DNA of 64,000 nucleotides. Source: UBA817 sp049889215 (GTDB taxonomy: Bacteria; Margulisbacteria; Marinamargulisbacteria; UBA817). The DNA is taken from contig JBMHDV010000023.1 of the NCBI GenBank assembly GCA_049889215.1, positions 150,016 to 214,015 on the forward strand, given 5' to 3'. A program made the position numbers and the translations under genes. Of the stretch, positions 1-8,212 are shown piece after piece (the stretch's first letter is position 1; each line of letters opens with the position of its first letter). Under the pieces are notes generated by a model, which ran no database searches, had not been told where the DNA came from, and saw only the letters and a program-made list of their open reading frames with translations.

Positions 1-1066
1 CACCTAAATTAGACATATTTTGTGCAATCTTTAGTTTTGAGATAAACGAAAACGCCCGCTCTTTCGAATCCAAATCAATGGTTAATAATGGACCAAAGCC
101 AGTAAACAAATCTGCGGCCAGTTTGTGTTGCGGATGATTCTCTAATCCAGGATAAGCCACCCTTACATTTTCAGATTGAAAAAACTGAGCAATACCCAAT
201 GCATTTTGACTAATCTTTTCATATCGCAAACTTAATGTCTCTAAACCTAACATTGTAAAATAAGCATTCATTGGGGATGTATTTAAACCCGAATTATTCA
301 ATGCATGGCGTCGAACTCGTTCTAAAAATGCAAACCGATGAACATTCTTAGCCGCCGCTTGAATATCTGGGAGTGTGGATGTTCGCCAATCAAAATTTCC
401 AGTATCAACAACTAAACCACCAACCGCACCCCCATTGGTTGCAAACAACTTCGTAGACGAATAAATAACCACATCCACACCATGGGCCTTTGCATTAAAA
501 CCAACGGATCCAGTTAATGTCGCATCAACCACCAAAGGGATTTTTTTTGCTTGAGTTAACACCTTTATTTGTGAAACATTCGGAACCACCAATTTAGGAT
601 TGGATATAATTTCTGCAAAAACAAATGATGTTTTGTCATCAATTGCCGCTTCAATAGCCGCACCATCGGCAATATCAACAAATCGAACATCAAGACCTAA
701 TTTAGGGATCGTTTCTTCGAATAGATCCCGAGATCCACCAAAAAGTGAGTTTGAAACCACAATATTATTGCCTTGAACACCTAGAACAAAGCCTAGCGAA
801 AGAATGGCGGATAACCCACTGGATACTGCAACAACACCAAGCGCTGAATCCAAATAAGCAATTCGACGTTCCAGTTCAGCAATTGTAGGATTGGAAATTC
901 GCGAATAAACAAACCCAAAATCTTGGCCCTTAAATACGTTCTCAAGCTGTTCAGGGTCTGGGTAAGAAAATCCAGCCGATTGATAAATCGGAGGGTTCAC
1001 TGCACCCGTTTTTTCGTCAATGCCGTGATCAATATAAACACATTTTGTTGATGCGTCGAATGCCAT
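1..1066 (-). CDS. O-acetylhomoserine sulfhydrylase-like PLP enzyme (partial)
   Basis: Partial gene: 355 codons are visible from the ATG at 1066, and the 3' end lies beyond the window edge. The protein belongs to the Cys/Met-metabolism PLP-dependent family, which makes homocysteine or cystathionine from activated homoserine. Visible marks are YSRISNPT at residues 54-61, the substrate-loop asparagine and proline of SNPKLVVP near 155, and the PLP lysine in YSSTKLF (K206). The GG.V.D.G.FDW run after the lysine is closer to MetY (direct sulfhydrylation) than to MetB/MetC. It starts 3 nt after the sulfur-carrier stop codon, so it is the last gene of the rrf2-cysK-carrier operon. Family is sure; the exact reaction is inferred. 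Confidence 0.85.
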   Translation of the reverse strand, partial: MAFDASTKCVYIDHGIDEKTGAVNPPIYQSAGFSYPDPEQLENVFKGQDFGFVYSRISNPTIAELERRIAYLDSALGVVAVSSGLSAILSLGFVLGVQGNNIVVSNSLFGGSRDLFEETIPKLGLDVRFVDIADGAAIEAAIDDKTSFVFAEIISNPKLVVPNVSQIKVLTQAKKIPLVVDATLTGSVGFNAKAHGVDVVIYSSTKLFATNGGAVGGLVVDTGNFDWRTSTLPDIQAAAKNVHRFAFLERVRRHALNNSGLNTSPMNAYFTMLGLETLSLRYEKISQNALGIAQFFQSENVRVAYPGLENHPQHKLAADLFTGFGPLLTIDLDSKERAFSFISKLKIAQNMSNLG

Positions 1067-1069
1067 TGA

Positions 1070-1279
1070 TTACTGGCCTCCTCCCATGAAGTACAAAAAC
1101 TCAACTTGATCATCATCTTTTAAATTTGTTGTTCCAAATGCATCGCGATCCAAAATATCACCATTTAACTCAACCGATACCATTTCTGGCATCTTTACTT
1201 CCTTATAAGCCAATAAATCAGAAATCGTGATAGACTCTTTTTCGATTGTTTCAGACTCACCATTAATTTGTAATTTCAT
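1070..1279 (-). CDS. ThiS/MoaD-like sulfur carrier protein, C-terminus GGGQ
   Basis: A 69-residue ubiquitin-fold sulfur carrier of the ThiS/MoaD type: short beta-rich start (MKLQINGES), VSVELNGDI, and DDDQVEFLYFMGGGQ at the end. Carriers of this family are adenylated on a terminal Gly-Gly and loaded as a thiocarboxylate to deliver sulfide. Here one Gln follows the Gly-Gly, so a protease would have to trim it first. An upstream in-frame ATG at 1291 exists, but GGAGG lies just before the ATG at 1279, so I take 1279. The start lies inside the 3' end of cysK. Its place between cysK and a MetY-like gene implies sulfur transfer to cysteine or homocysteine synthesis rather than thiamin or molybdopterin. 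Confidence 0.85.
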   Translation of the reverse strand: MKLQINGESETIEKESITISDLLAYKEVKMPEMVSVELNGDILDRDAFGTTNLKDDDQVEFLYFMGGGQ

Positions 1280-2183
1280 TTTTTCCTCCATTAAATAATT
1301 TCATACTCAAATAACGCTCACCAGAATCACATAAAATTGTAACAACAGTTTTACCTTTATTCTCAGGACGCCGTGCCACATCCAAGGCTGCATGCACATT
1401 TGCACCAGCAGAAATTCCACACAATAATCCTTCCTCAACAGCAATTTTATTTGCCATTGCAACAGCATCATTACTAGATATCGTATAGATTTCATCAATA
1501 ATTTCACGATTCAAGTTTTTGGGAATAAACCCTGCACCAATGCCTTGAATCATATGAGGGCCAGGCTGGCCACCCGAAATAACAGGCGAATCTTTTGGCT
1601 CCACCGCTACAGAAACAATATTTCGGTGCTCCTTCAAATATTTTGTTACACCTGAAATGGTCCCACCGGTTCCAACACCAGCAACAAACACATCCACATC
1701 AATCGCTGATAAAATTTCAGGACCTGTGGTTTTGTAGTGCATATTTGGATTTGATCCATTTTCAAATTGCTGAGGAATAAAGGATGTTTCATCCTTTAAT
1801 TCTTGCGCACGCTCAATGGCTCCTGTCATACCCAAATGCGCCGGTGTTAGTTCAAGATGAGCCCCATAGGCAGCCAATAGCTGACGACGCTCTAAACTCA
1901 TGGATTCCGGCATGGTTAGTGTTAATCGCATTCCCAAAGATGCGCATATAAATGCAAGCGCAATCCCTGTATTACCACTGGTTGGCTCAATAATATGGGT
2001 ATCTTTTTGTATAATACCGCCATCAAGAGCATCGTGAATCATTGCATACGCCGCACGATCTTTAACTGATCCACTCGGATTCATAAACTCACACTTGCCG
2101 TACAATTCGACATTATATTCATTTGATAATGCCTCAAGCTTTACTAATGGGGTATTCCCAACGGTTTCTTTAATAATTGTCAT
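1263..2183 (-). CDS. cysK: Cysteine synthase (O-acetylserine sulfhydrylase family)
   Basis: 306 residues, the usual length for CysK/CysM, which joins sulfide (or carrier-bound sulfur) to an activated serine to give cysteine in the cytoplasm. The PLP lysine is K41 in NPSGSVKDRAA, followed by the SGNTGIALA substrate loop and the GTGGTISG phosphate loop, with the CGISAGAN region near the C-terminus. The gene overlaps the upstream Rrf2 regulator by 4 nt and the downstream carrier by about 17 nt, so translation is probably coupled. The carrier next door raises the possibility that this is a CysM-like enzyme that uses a protein thiocarboxylate, as in Mycobacterium CysO-CysM; sequence alone does not settle this. 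Confidence 0.92.
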   Translation of the reverse strand: MTIIKETVGNTPLVKLEALSNEYNVELYGKCEFMNPSGSVKDRAAYAMIHDALDGGIIQKDTHIIEPTSGNTGIALAFICASLGMRLTLTMPESMSLERRQLLAAYGAHLELTPAHLGMTGAIERAQELKDETSFIPQQFENGSNPNMHYKTTGPEILSAIDVDVFVAGVGTGGTISGVTKYLKEHRNIVSVAVEPKDSPVISGGQPGPHMIQGIGAGFIPKNLNREIIDEIYTISSNDAVAMANKIAVEEGLLCGISAGANVHAALDVARRPENKGKTVVTILCDSGERYLSMKLFNGGKNEITN

Positions 2184-2581
2184 ATTGTATAGGTTAACAC
2201 CTGCTCCTTATTTAATGCATCCTCCATCACAGATTGTAATGAGACATTTAAAAACTTACTCACATGTTGATTAAAATTTGCCCAAAAAACAACCAAGGCA
2301 TCCGATGATTTTGCTTCGCATGCTAAGGGATCAATTGCAGAAAAAATATCCTCAACAGAAATATTTTGTGGGGATGTAGCTAACTGATAGCCCCCTTTTG
2401 CACCACGGGTACTTTTAACCAATCGCGCTTTTTTTAAATCCAAAATCAATTGTTCTAAAAACGCATGAGGCACATTGGCTTTATCTGAAATGAAGCGCAA
2501 TTGCACCGGACCTTGTTCAAAAAAGAAGCCCAACTGCATCATAGCTGCTAACCCATATTGGTGCTTTTTAGTAATATTCAT
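2180..2581 (-). CDS. Rrf2-family (CymR-like) transcriptional regulator
   Basis: 133-residue winged-helix protein of the Rrf2 family: start MNITKKHQYGLAAMMQL, recognition region HAFLEQLILDLKKARLVKSTRGAKGGYQLA, then the dimerisation helix. Iron-sulfur Rrf2 proteins such as IscR carry three cysteines after residue 90; here only one cysteine is present, so a cluster is unlikely. That fits CymR, which represses cysteine-supply genes and works with CysK. The gene overlaps cysK by 4 nt and heads the sulfur operon, so it probably regulates it. A near-consensus promoter lies directly before the ATG with an inverted repeat between the -35 and -10 boxes, a likely self-repression site. The -10 box ends 6 nt before ATG, suggesting a leaderless mRNA. 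Confidence 0.88.
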   Translation of the reverse strand: MNITKKHQYGLAAMMQLGFFFEQGPVQLRFISDKANVPHAFLEQLILDLKKARLVKSTRGAKGGYQLATSPQNISVEDIFSAIDPLACEAKSSDALVVFWANFNQHVSKFLNVSLQSVMEDALNKEQVLTYTI

Positions 2582-2587
2582 TCCAAA

Positions 2588-2616
2588 ATCATATTAATTC
2601 TGATCGGAATTGTCAA
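2588..2616 (-). promoter_or_regulatory. Promoter and putative operator of the rrf2-cysK operon
   Basis: TTGACA (2616-2611), 17-nt spacer, TATGAT (2593-2588), then 6 nt to the ATG. The spacer region holds the perfect inverted repeat AATTC-N6-GAATT (2596-2611), well placed for autorepression by the Rrf2 protein. The promoter fits in the 37-bp gap after the mntR stop codon. Confidence 0.75.
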
Positions 2617-2618
2617 GA

Positions 2619-3284
2619 TTAAGACTTTGTAACAAATACTTGCTTCGCAATGGCCGCACTTAACTGAATGTGTTGCCCCGAGATATCAACCAATAAGCTC
2701 TCATCAAACTCAAAACGCTCAACGATTTGGATTGGCACATGAATGGCAAAGCCTTTTTGCGACAAATAATTTAAATAAGCGGAATCGAGAGACTCAAAGC
2801 GCACGACAGTATACATCTGACCTTTATTCCCATCAAAGAGCGCAACCTCATTTGCATTCAATGAAAACTCTCCATCTATCGTGGGAATCGGATTCCCGTG
2901 TGGGTCAACCTTCGGATACCCCAAATAAGCATCAATACGATTTATTAACGCATCCGAAGCCGCATGCTCCAAGTGCTCAGCTTCTGCGTGAACCTCATCC
3001 CAAGGCACATCAAGGGTCTTATGCAAAAATACTTCCCATAAACGATGATGTCGAATTAACCGCCGACCTAACGCCCACCCTTCATCGGTTAACTCAATCC
3101 CTTTATAAGCATGGTTAATGACCAACCCATCTTTAACCAGTTTTTTTACCATATCACTCACAGCTGCATTCGATACTGCAAGCTTTGTGGATACAGCCTT
3201 TAACTTTACAATGCTCCCCCCATTATTAAAGGATAACGACGCAATTGTTTTGATGTAATCTTGAGTAACAAGTTGGTTCTTCAC
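2619..3284 (-). CDS. mntR: DtxR/MntR-family metal-dependent repressor
   Basis: Iron/manganese-dependent repressor with an N-terminal winged helix (VSNAAVSDMVKKLVKDGLV), a metal-binding and dimer domain (HHRLWEVFL, then EVHAEAEHLEHAASD, then GYPKVDPHGNPIP) and a C-terminal FeoA/SH3-like domain. The position equal to Cys102 of DtxR is Glu (E103 here), as in Mn-specific MntR/TroR types, which suggests Mn(II) sensing. The open frame extends to a TTG at 3308, but a TACAAT box sits 6 nt before the GTG at 3284, matching the leaderless pattern seen across this window, so I choose GTG 3284 (221 residues). It is divergent from the metal ABC transporter it probably controls. Confidence 0.88.
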   Translation of the reverse strand: MKNQLVTQDYIKTIASLSFNNGGSIVKLKAVSTKLAVSNAAVSDMVKKLVKDGLVINHAYKGIELTDEGWALGRRLIRHHRLWEVFLHKTLDVPWDEVHAEAEHLEHAASDALINRIDAYLGYPKVDPHGNPIPTIDGEFSLNANEVALFDGNKGQMYTVVRFESLDSAYLNYLSQKGFAIHVPIQIVERFEFDESLLVDISGQHIQLSAAIAKQVFVTKS

Positions 3285-3290
3285 AGTCGT

Positions 3291-3296
3291 ATTGTA
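3291..3296 (-). promoter_or_regulatory. -10 box of mntR (leaderless)
   Basis: TACAAT placed exactly 6 nt before the GTG start at 3284; no clear -35 match. It decides the start codon of mntR. Confidence 0.5.
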
Positions 3297-3368
3297 GTTC
3301 AAAAACAACTTTTTTTAAAGGGGCCTAACAAATGATTAAAAACATACAAAATAAAAAGTTTAAGCTTC

Positions 3369-3398
3369 CTTGAATTAAAAAATCAAGCCTGTTAAAAT
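3369..3398 (+). promoter_or_regulatory. Promoter of the metal ABC operon with candidate MntR operator
   Basis: TTGAAT (3370-3375), 17-nt spacer, TAAAAT (3393-3398). The inverted repeat CTTGA-N9-TCAAG (3369-3387) overlaps the -35 box and spacer, so a bound repressor would block transcription. An AAGGA ribosome site precedes the ATG at 3433. Confidence 0.6.
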
Positions 3399-3432
3399 CA
3401 ATCATTAATCAAACAAAACTTAAGGATAAATC

Positions 3433-4335
3433 ATGAAAAAAACACTACTAACCTTATTGCTAATCATGGTCTTATTTAGCTGCAATTCCACCAAAAAAGA
3501 TACTATTTTAGTTGTTTCAACCACCAGCATCATTCACAACACTGTTCAAAATATTGCTGGCAATCTGGTATCAACAAAATCATTAATGGGGCCTGGCATA
3601 GACCCTCACTTATATAAGGCCAGCGCTGGCGACATTGCCTTATTAAATAATGCGGATATCATCTTTTACAATGGCTTACACTTAGAGGCAAAAATGGCAG
3701 ATATTTTAAAAAAATTAAACGCCAAAAAACCAACCATTGCCATTGGTGAAGTCATACCAGAATCAAACTTACTTGCCGCTGAAGACTATGATGGGTTTCA
3801 TGACCCCCACGTATGGTTTGATGTTCAATTATGGGTTTTAGTTACCAAAGAAATCACAAAACAACTCATAAAAATTGCCCCCCAGCATAAAGCATCATTT
3901 TTAAAAAACGAATCAAACTACATCAGCCAATTATTGGAAATGGACCAATGGATAAAAGAACAAGTCAGCTTAATTCCAAATGAACGCAAACGCCTAGTCA
4001 CTGCACATGATGCATTTGGGTATTTTAGTAAACGGTATGGCATCCATGTGATTGGCTTACAAGGCATAAGCACAGCCATGCAGGCCAACACCAAGGATAT
4101 TCAAGACATTACAAACACCATTATAAAACACAACGTTCCAACCATATTTATCGAGTCATCTGTTCCGGTTCGGCAAATTGAAGCCGTGCAAGCTGCTGTT
4201 CAAGCTAAAGGGCATTCTGTAAAAATTGGTAAACCGTTATTTACCGATGCCTTGGGCAGTGCACATCAACCGGAAGGCACTTACATTGGAATGATGAAAT
4301 ACAATACCATGCAAATTGTAAATGGGTTAAAATAA
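3433..4335 (+). CDS. Metal ABC transporter substrate-binding lipoprotein (TroA/ZnuA family)
   Basis: 300-residue solute-binding protein that captures Mn or Zn outside the inner membrane. A lipoprotein signal is clear: MKKTLLTLLLIMVLF followed by the lipobox cysteine of LFSC. The usual four metal ligands of the cluster A-I family can be placed: His in DPHLYKASAGD, His in HDPHVWFD, Glu in FIESSVP and Asp in LFTDALG. No His-rich loop typical of zinc-specific ZnuA is present, which fits manganese. First gene of the four-gene transporter operon; the ATPase follows after 3 nt. Starts with a good AAGGA site 7 nt upstream. Confidence 0.92.
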   Translation: MKKTLLTLLLIMVLFSCNSTKKDTILVVSTTSIIHNTVQNIAGNLVSTKSLMGPGIDPHLYKASAGDIALLNNADIIFYNGLHLEAKMADILKKLNAKKPTIAIGEVIPESNLLAAEDYDGFHDPHVWFDVQLWVLVTKEITKQLIKIAPQHKASFLKNESNYISQLLEMDQWIKEQVSLIPNERKRLVTAHDAFGYFSKRYGIHVIGLQGISTAMQANTKDIQDITNTIIKHNVPTIFIESSVPVRQIEAVQAAVQAKGHSVKIGKPLFTDALGSAHQPEGTYIGMMKYNTMQIVNGLK

Positions 4336-4338
4336 GGT

Positions 4339-5085
4339 ATGGATCCAACCAATGTAGCATTATCAATCAAAGATTTAACCGTTGCGTTTGATAAGAAACC
4401 CATTTTATGGGACATTGACTTGGACATTCCAAAAGGAACACTAACGGCCATCGTCGGCCCTAATGGCGCTGGAAAAAGCACATTATTAAAAGCCGCACTG
4501 GGAATCATTACCCCCACGGCAGGTCGTGTGGACATTTTTGGTCAGCCGTTCAATCGACAGCGATCCCAAATTGCCTACATCCCTCAACGAAACGAAGTCG
4601 ATTGGGACTTCCCTACCACCGTACTTGATGTGGTCCTTATGGGAACTTACGGTGATTTAGGCTGGTTTAATCGGCCAGGAAAACTGGAACGAGATCGTGC
4701 CATGAATGCACTTGAAAAAGTCAGCATGCAACCATTTGCTGAGCGTCAAATCAGTCAGCTATCTGGAGGCCAGCAACAACGTGTATTTTTAGCGAGAGCA
4801 TTGGTCCAAAACGCAGCAATCTACATTATGGACGAACCTTTTGTCGGGGTTGATGCCGTTACTGAAAAAGCCATCATCACCCTTCTTAAAGACCTTCGAA
4901 ATCAACAAAAAACAATGATTGTTGTGCACCATGACTTGCAAACAATCGAAGACTATTTTGATTGGATCTGCTTACTCAATGTTCGTCAAATTGCCTACGG
5001 AAAAATCAGCGACACGTTTACAGAAGAAAATTTACGGCTAACCTACGGTGGTCGCCACTCGACCATCCCTCAAAGTCATACCTAA
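4339..5085 (+). CDS. Metal ABC transporter ATP-binding protein
   Basis: 248-residue ABC ATPase that powers Mn/Zn uptake. Walker [11 protein letters not shown]-loop in [13 protein letters not shown], signature LSGGQQQR, Walker [13 protein letters not shown], and H-loop VVHHDLQT are all intact. The [10 protein letters not shown] stretch is typical of the MntB/TroB/ZnuC branch. It lies 3 nt after the binding protein and its stop overlaps the start of the first permease (TAATG), so the subunits are probably made in step. Confidence 0.94.
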   Translation: MDPTNVALSIKDLTVAFDKKPILWDIDLDIPKGTLTAIVGPNGAGKSTLLKAALGIITPTAGRVDIFGQPFNRQRSQIAYIPQRNEVDWDFPTTVLDVVLMGTYGDLGWFNRPGKLERDRAMNALEKVSMQPFAERQISQLSGGQQQRVFLARALVQNAAIYIMDEPFVGVDAVTEKAIITLLKDLRNQQKTMIVVHHDLQTIEDYFDWICLLNVRQIAYGKISDTFTEENLRLTYGGRHSTIPQSHT

Positions 5086-6179
5086 TGCCAATCATTGATT
5101 ACCCGGTTATTGTGTCGTTAATTGGAGCCTGCCTAATTGGCTGGACATCAGGAATGATCAGCTGCTATGCCGTTTTAAAGGAACAAAGTTTATTGGGTGA
5201 TGCTATTGCGCATGCCGCATTACCTGGCATTTGCATTGCATTCCTTTTTTCACAAACAAAAGCATCCGGACCACTGATTACTGGGGCAATTATTGCAGGT
5301 ATTTTGGGAGTATTATTCATCACCACGATTATTCGAAAAACCTTCTTAAAAGAAGATACGGCTTTGGGGATCATCTTATCGGTATTTTTTGGATTTGGCA
5401 CACTGCTTCTGACCATGATCCAAACCATTCCAACGGCTCGCCAAGCCGGCCTCGACACCTATCTATTTGGCAATGCAGCGGCCATGCTAAGAGAAGACGT
5501 CATTATTATTGGTGGACTAAGTATTTTAATTACAGCTGTAATTTTGCTCTTTTGGAAAGAGTTTAAAATCATTATATTTGATCCAAATCACGCAACCACC
5601 CAAGGGTTACCCGTCATAAAATTAGAGATTTTGCTAACCAGCTTAATGGTGATTGCTATTGTTATTGGCTTACAAACCGTTGGGGTTATCTTAATGAGCG
5701 CGATGATTATTGCCCCGGCTATTGCTGCAAAACAATGGCATAACCGATTAGCACCAATGATGATCACCGCCATGATCGTTGCCATCACCAGTTGCATATT
5801 AGGCGTCTTAATTAGTAGCACAACCAATCACCTTCCCACAGGCCCAACAATTGTTATTGTCATTAGCACAATTGTAATTGCATCACTGCTGTTCTCACCT
5901 AAAGGGATCATTTCAAAACAAATCCATCGGTTACGAACCAAACATCATGTGCAACAAAATCGAATATTGCAACATTTATATTTAATGGCCCAAAGTCATA
6001 AAGATAAAACGCACCCTCACAATATTCGAACATTGGAAGTATTGGGGACCTACCCCTCTCAAAAACTACTGACTCAACTTAAAACTAATGGACTGATCTA
6101 CTCAGCCGGCGAAAACCTTTGGGGGCTTACCAAAAAAGGAATCGAAACCGTGACCGAATTAAGGCAAAGGATGCACTAA
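5085..6179 (+). CDS. Metal ABC transporter permease with C-terminal winged-helix domain
   Basis: 364-residue ABC-3 family permease. The start is the ATG overlapping the ATPase stop (TAATG), giving [10 protein letters not shown]; the open frame extends further upstream but that part overlaps the ATPase. Roughly 270 residues are hydrophobic with the family marks LGDAIAHAALPG and DPNHATTQGLP. After the last membrane segment comes about 75 residues that are soluble and look like a winged helix: NRILQHLYLMA, TLEVLGTYPSQKLLTQLKTNGLI, LWGLTKKGIETV. This tail resembles DtxR-type repressors and is known fused to MntC/YtgC-type permeases in Firmicutes and Chlamydia. Whether it binds DNA is unknown. Confidence 0.9.
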   Translation: MPIIDYPVIVSLIGACLIGWTSGMISCYAVLKEQSLLGDAIAHAALPGICIAFLFSQTKASGPLITGAIIAGILGVLFITTIIRKTFLKEDTALGIILSVFFGFGTLLLTMIQTIPTARQAGLDTYLFGNAAAMLREDVIIIGGLSILITAVILLFWKEFKIIIFDPNHATTQGLPVIKLEILLTSLMVIAIVIGLQTVGVILMSAMIIAPAIAAKQWHNRLAPMMITAMIVAITSCILGVLISSTTNHLPTGPTIVIVISTIVIASLLFSPKGIISKQIHRLRTKHHVQQNRILQHLYLMAQSHKDKTHPHNIRTLEVLGTYPSQKLLTQLKTNGLIYSAGENLWGLTKKGIETVTELRQRMH

Positions 6180-7288
6180 TGCCACCGATTCTAGAGATCA
6201 TCATTATCGGATGTTTGGTCGCCACAGCGGCTGCAATTCCAGGCTGCTTTCTAATTCTACGGCGCATGGCCATGATGAGTGATGCCATTAGCCACTCTGT
6301 TTTACTTGGCATTGTTGTGATGTTTTTTATTGTTCGAGAACTCCATTCGCCATGGTTAATTATTGCGGCCACTATTACAGGGTTAATTACGGTCGCATTG
6401 ACCGAAAGTTTAATTGCATCAAAACAAATGAAAAAAGATGCCGCAATCGGTCTAATTTTCCCGTTATTTTTTGCAATTGCCATTGCCTTAATCAGTTTAT
6501 TTGCCGGCAATATTCACTTGGATCAAGATGCAGTGATACTTGGTGAAATTGCATTTGCACCATTCAATCGTTTTGCACTAAATGGCATGGACTTGGGCCC
6601 AATTGGCATCTGGGTCATGAGTGGAATACTGCTTATCAATTCACTATTCATTGGTTTTTTTTACAAAGAATTAAAATGCGCAACATTTGATCCACAACTT
6701 GCACGAACCATTGGCATCTCCCCCATTTTTTTGCATTACGCTTTAATGGGATGCGTAAGCATTACCTGTGTGGGGGCATTTGATATTGTGGGCACCATTT
6801 TAATTGTTGCGTTAATCATCACACCACCAGCAACCGCTTATTTATTAACACGTCAATTGCATACCATGATTGGTATAAGCATTTTAATTGGTTGCTTATG
6901 TGCGATTTTGGGGACATTTCTTGCGATTGCTATCGATGGGTCAATTGCCGGTGCCATGTGCACAGTTGCGGGCATTATTTTTGTTTTAACATTTTTATTT
7001 TCACCCAATCATGGCGTCATTCAAAAACTCGCCGTCCAAAAACAACAACAGTTGCAGTTTTCAGCGATTTTATTGACCATTCAATGCCTAAATCACCAGC
7101 AGCCCAATCAAAACGCATTTGAATTTTCTTTGATGAATCTTACCGATCACATGAAGTGGTCCAATGCATTTGCCCAAAAAGTCATTAGCCACGCCATTGC
7201 CAAAAATTACATCACGTATCAAAACCCACACTATTCACTGACCCCATACGGCATTGAAGTTGCCAAAAATGCAATCACTGAAAGTTAG
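6179..7288 (+). CDS. Second metal ABC transporter permease with winged-helix-like tail
   Basis: 369-residue ABC-3 permease starting at the ATG that overlaps the previous stop (TAATG). Membrane core includes MSDAISHSVLLGI and DPQLARTIGIS, the same landmarks as its neighbour, so the pore is probably a heterodimer of the two. The C-terminal 70-80 residues (from about ILLTIQCLNHQ) again form a soluble helical tail ending NYITYQNPHYSLTPYGIEVAKNA, which reads like the recognition helix and wing of a winged-helix domain. The stop overlaps the convergent CPBP gene by 4 nt. Confidence 0.9.
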   Translation: MPPILEIIIIGCLVATAAAIPGCFLILRRMAMMSDAISHSVLLGIVVMFFIVRELHSPWLIIAATITGLITVALTESLIASKQMKKDAAIGLIFPLFFAIAIALISLFAGNIHLDQDAVILGEIAFAPFNRFALNGMDLGPIGIWVMSGILLINSLFIGFFYKELKCATFDPQLARTIGISPIFLHYALMGCVSITCVGAFDIVGTILIVALIITPPATAYLLTRQLHTMIGISILIGCLCAILGTFLAIAIDGSIAGAMCTVAGIIFVLTFLFSPNHGVIQKLAVQKQQQLQFSAILLTIQCLNHQQPNQNAFEFSLMNLTDHMKWSNAFAQKVISHAIAKNYITYQNPHYSLTPYGIEVAKNAITES

Positions 7289-8127
7289 TATGGGGAGTTA
7301 AAAAACATCCCCCATGTCATGTTAATTAATGCGTGGGTTAATGCAGCAGCACTCACCTTTCTTGTTTTCAAATAGACGAAGCCGTACCCAAACCCAGCAA
7401 CTGTTGATAATAAAACATAGGCCCAATTTAAACCGGTCATATTTACTGTTCGATTATTTATGTGCGCAAAACCAAATATAATACTAGTAATCACCCAGAC
7501 CGTACGTTCATTTGAAAAAAATGGTTTAAAAAAATCAAACATCAAAAACCGAAACAACAATTCTTCGGCTAGCGCATATAAAAAATAACCAACAACAATG
7601 GTCTGAACAAAGAACAGAATTGTGGGTTCAAAAAAGTTAAATGTCAAAAAACCAATCCAAATACCAGTCGGAACAATCATCAATAGCAACATCAAATAGA
7701 CAAACAAAGCAACCCTGAGGTCAAAAAAAGATAATTTAAATGAAGAATGAAAAAGTGATATAGATCGTGAACGAGAAAAGGTGATAAATACTGAAAAGAA
7801 CGATAATAAAATAATCGCATAATCAACGGGTAAAGATGAATCAAATGGCACACTTAAAAAACCCATTTCAAAGGGCAGCCATAACAAAAACAATGAAGCT
7901 AAATTTAAAAATGATGAGCGGTTTAAAAAATAATGAATAAAAAACGGAATAAATAGAGCAAGAATACCAATGGCTTTCATGGATAATGGAAACAAAAATG
8001 GGGCTCCACAATACAATAAAATGACGCATCTAACGATGAACGATACGGGTTGTCTAAAAAAAACACTTCGGCATATGGTACCCAAAACACCGACAACAAA
8101 CCAACAAAGAACTATGGCATCAATCAT
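7285..8127 (-). CDS. CPBP-family intramembrane metalloprotease
   Basis: 280-residue polytopic membrane protein of the CPBP (Abi/CAAX protease-like) family. The three defining motifs are present in order near the C-terminus: EELLFR (EExxxR), FGFAHINN (FxxxH) and ALTHALINMTW (HxxxN/D-like). The family includes type II CAAX prenyl endopeptidases and bacterial intramembrane proteases with varied substrates; the substrate here is unknown. The upstream half is eight or so hydrophobic segments. Convergent with the metal-transport operon, stop codons overlapping. Confidence 0.85.
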   Translation of the reverse strand: MIDAIVLCWFVVGVLGTICRSVFFRQPVSFIVRCVILLYCGAPFLFPLSMKAIGILALFIPFFIHYFLNRSSFLNLASLFLLWLPFEMGFLSVPFDSSLPVDYAIILLSFFSVFITFSRSRSISLFHSSFKLSFFDLRVALFVYLMLLLMIVPTGIWIGFLTFNFFEPTILFFVQTIVVGYFLYALAEELLFRFLMFDFFKPFFSNERTVWVITSIIFGFAHINNRTVNMTGLNWAYVLLSTVAGFGYGFVYLKTRKVSAAALTHALINMTWGMFFNSPY

Positions 8128-8201
8128 GCCTTAATCATGCTGCAAAAAATATGAAAAGTAAAACATGTTAAGGACGAATTGTCGATTTGCCCAAAAAGAA
8201 T

Positions 8202-8207
8202 TAAACT
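8202..8207 (+). promoter_or_regulatory. -10 box of folE with -35 at 8179
   Basis: TTGTCG (8179-8184), 17-nt spacer, TAAACT (8202-8207), then 5 nt to the GTG at 8213. This supports the GTG start and a leaderless mRNA. Confidence 0.5.
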
Positions 8208-8212
8208 AATTA

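Noticed and set aside
4281..4535. Opposite-strand open frames over the metal ABC operon
   Set aside because: Antisense shadows of genes with clear conserved motifs.
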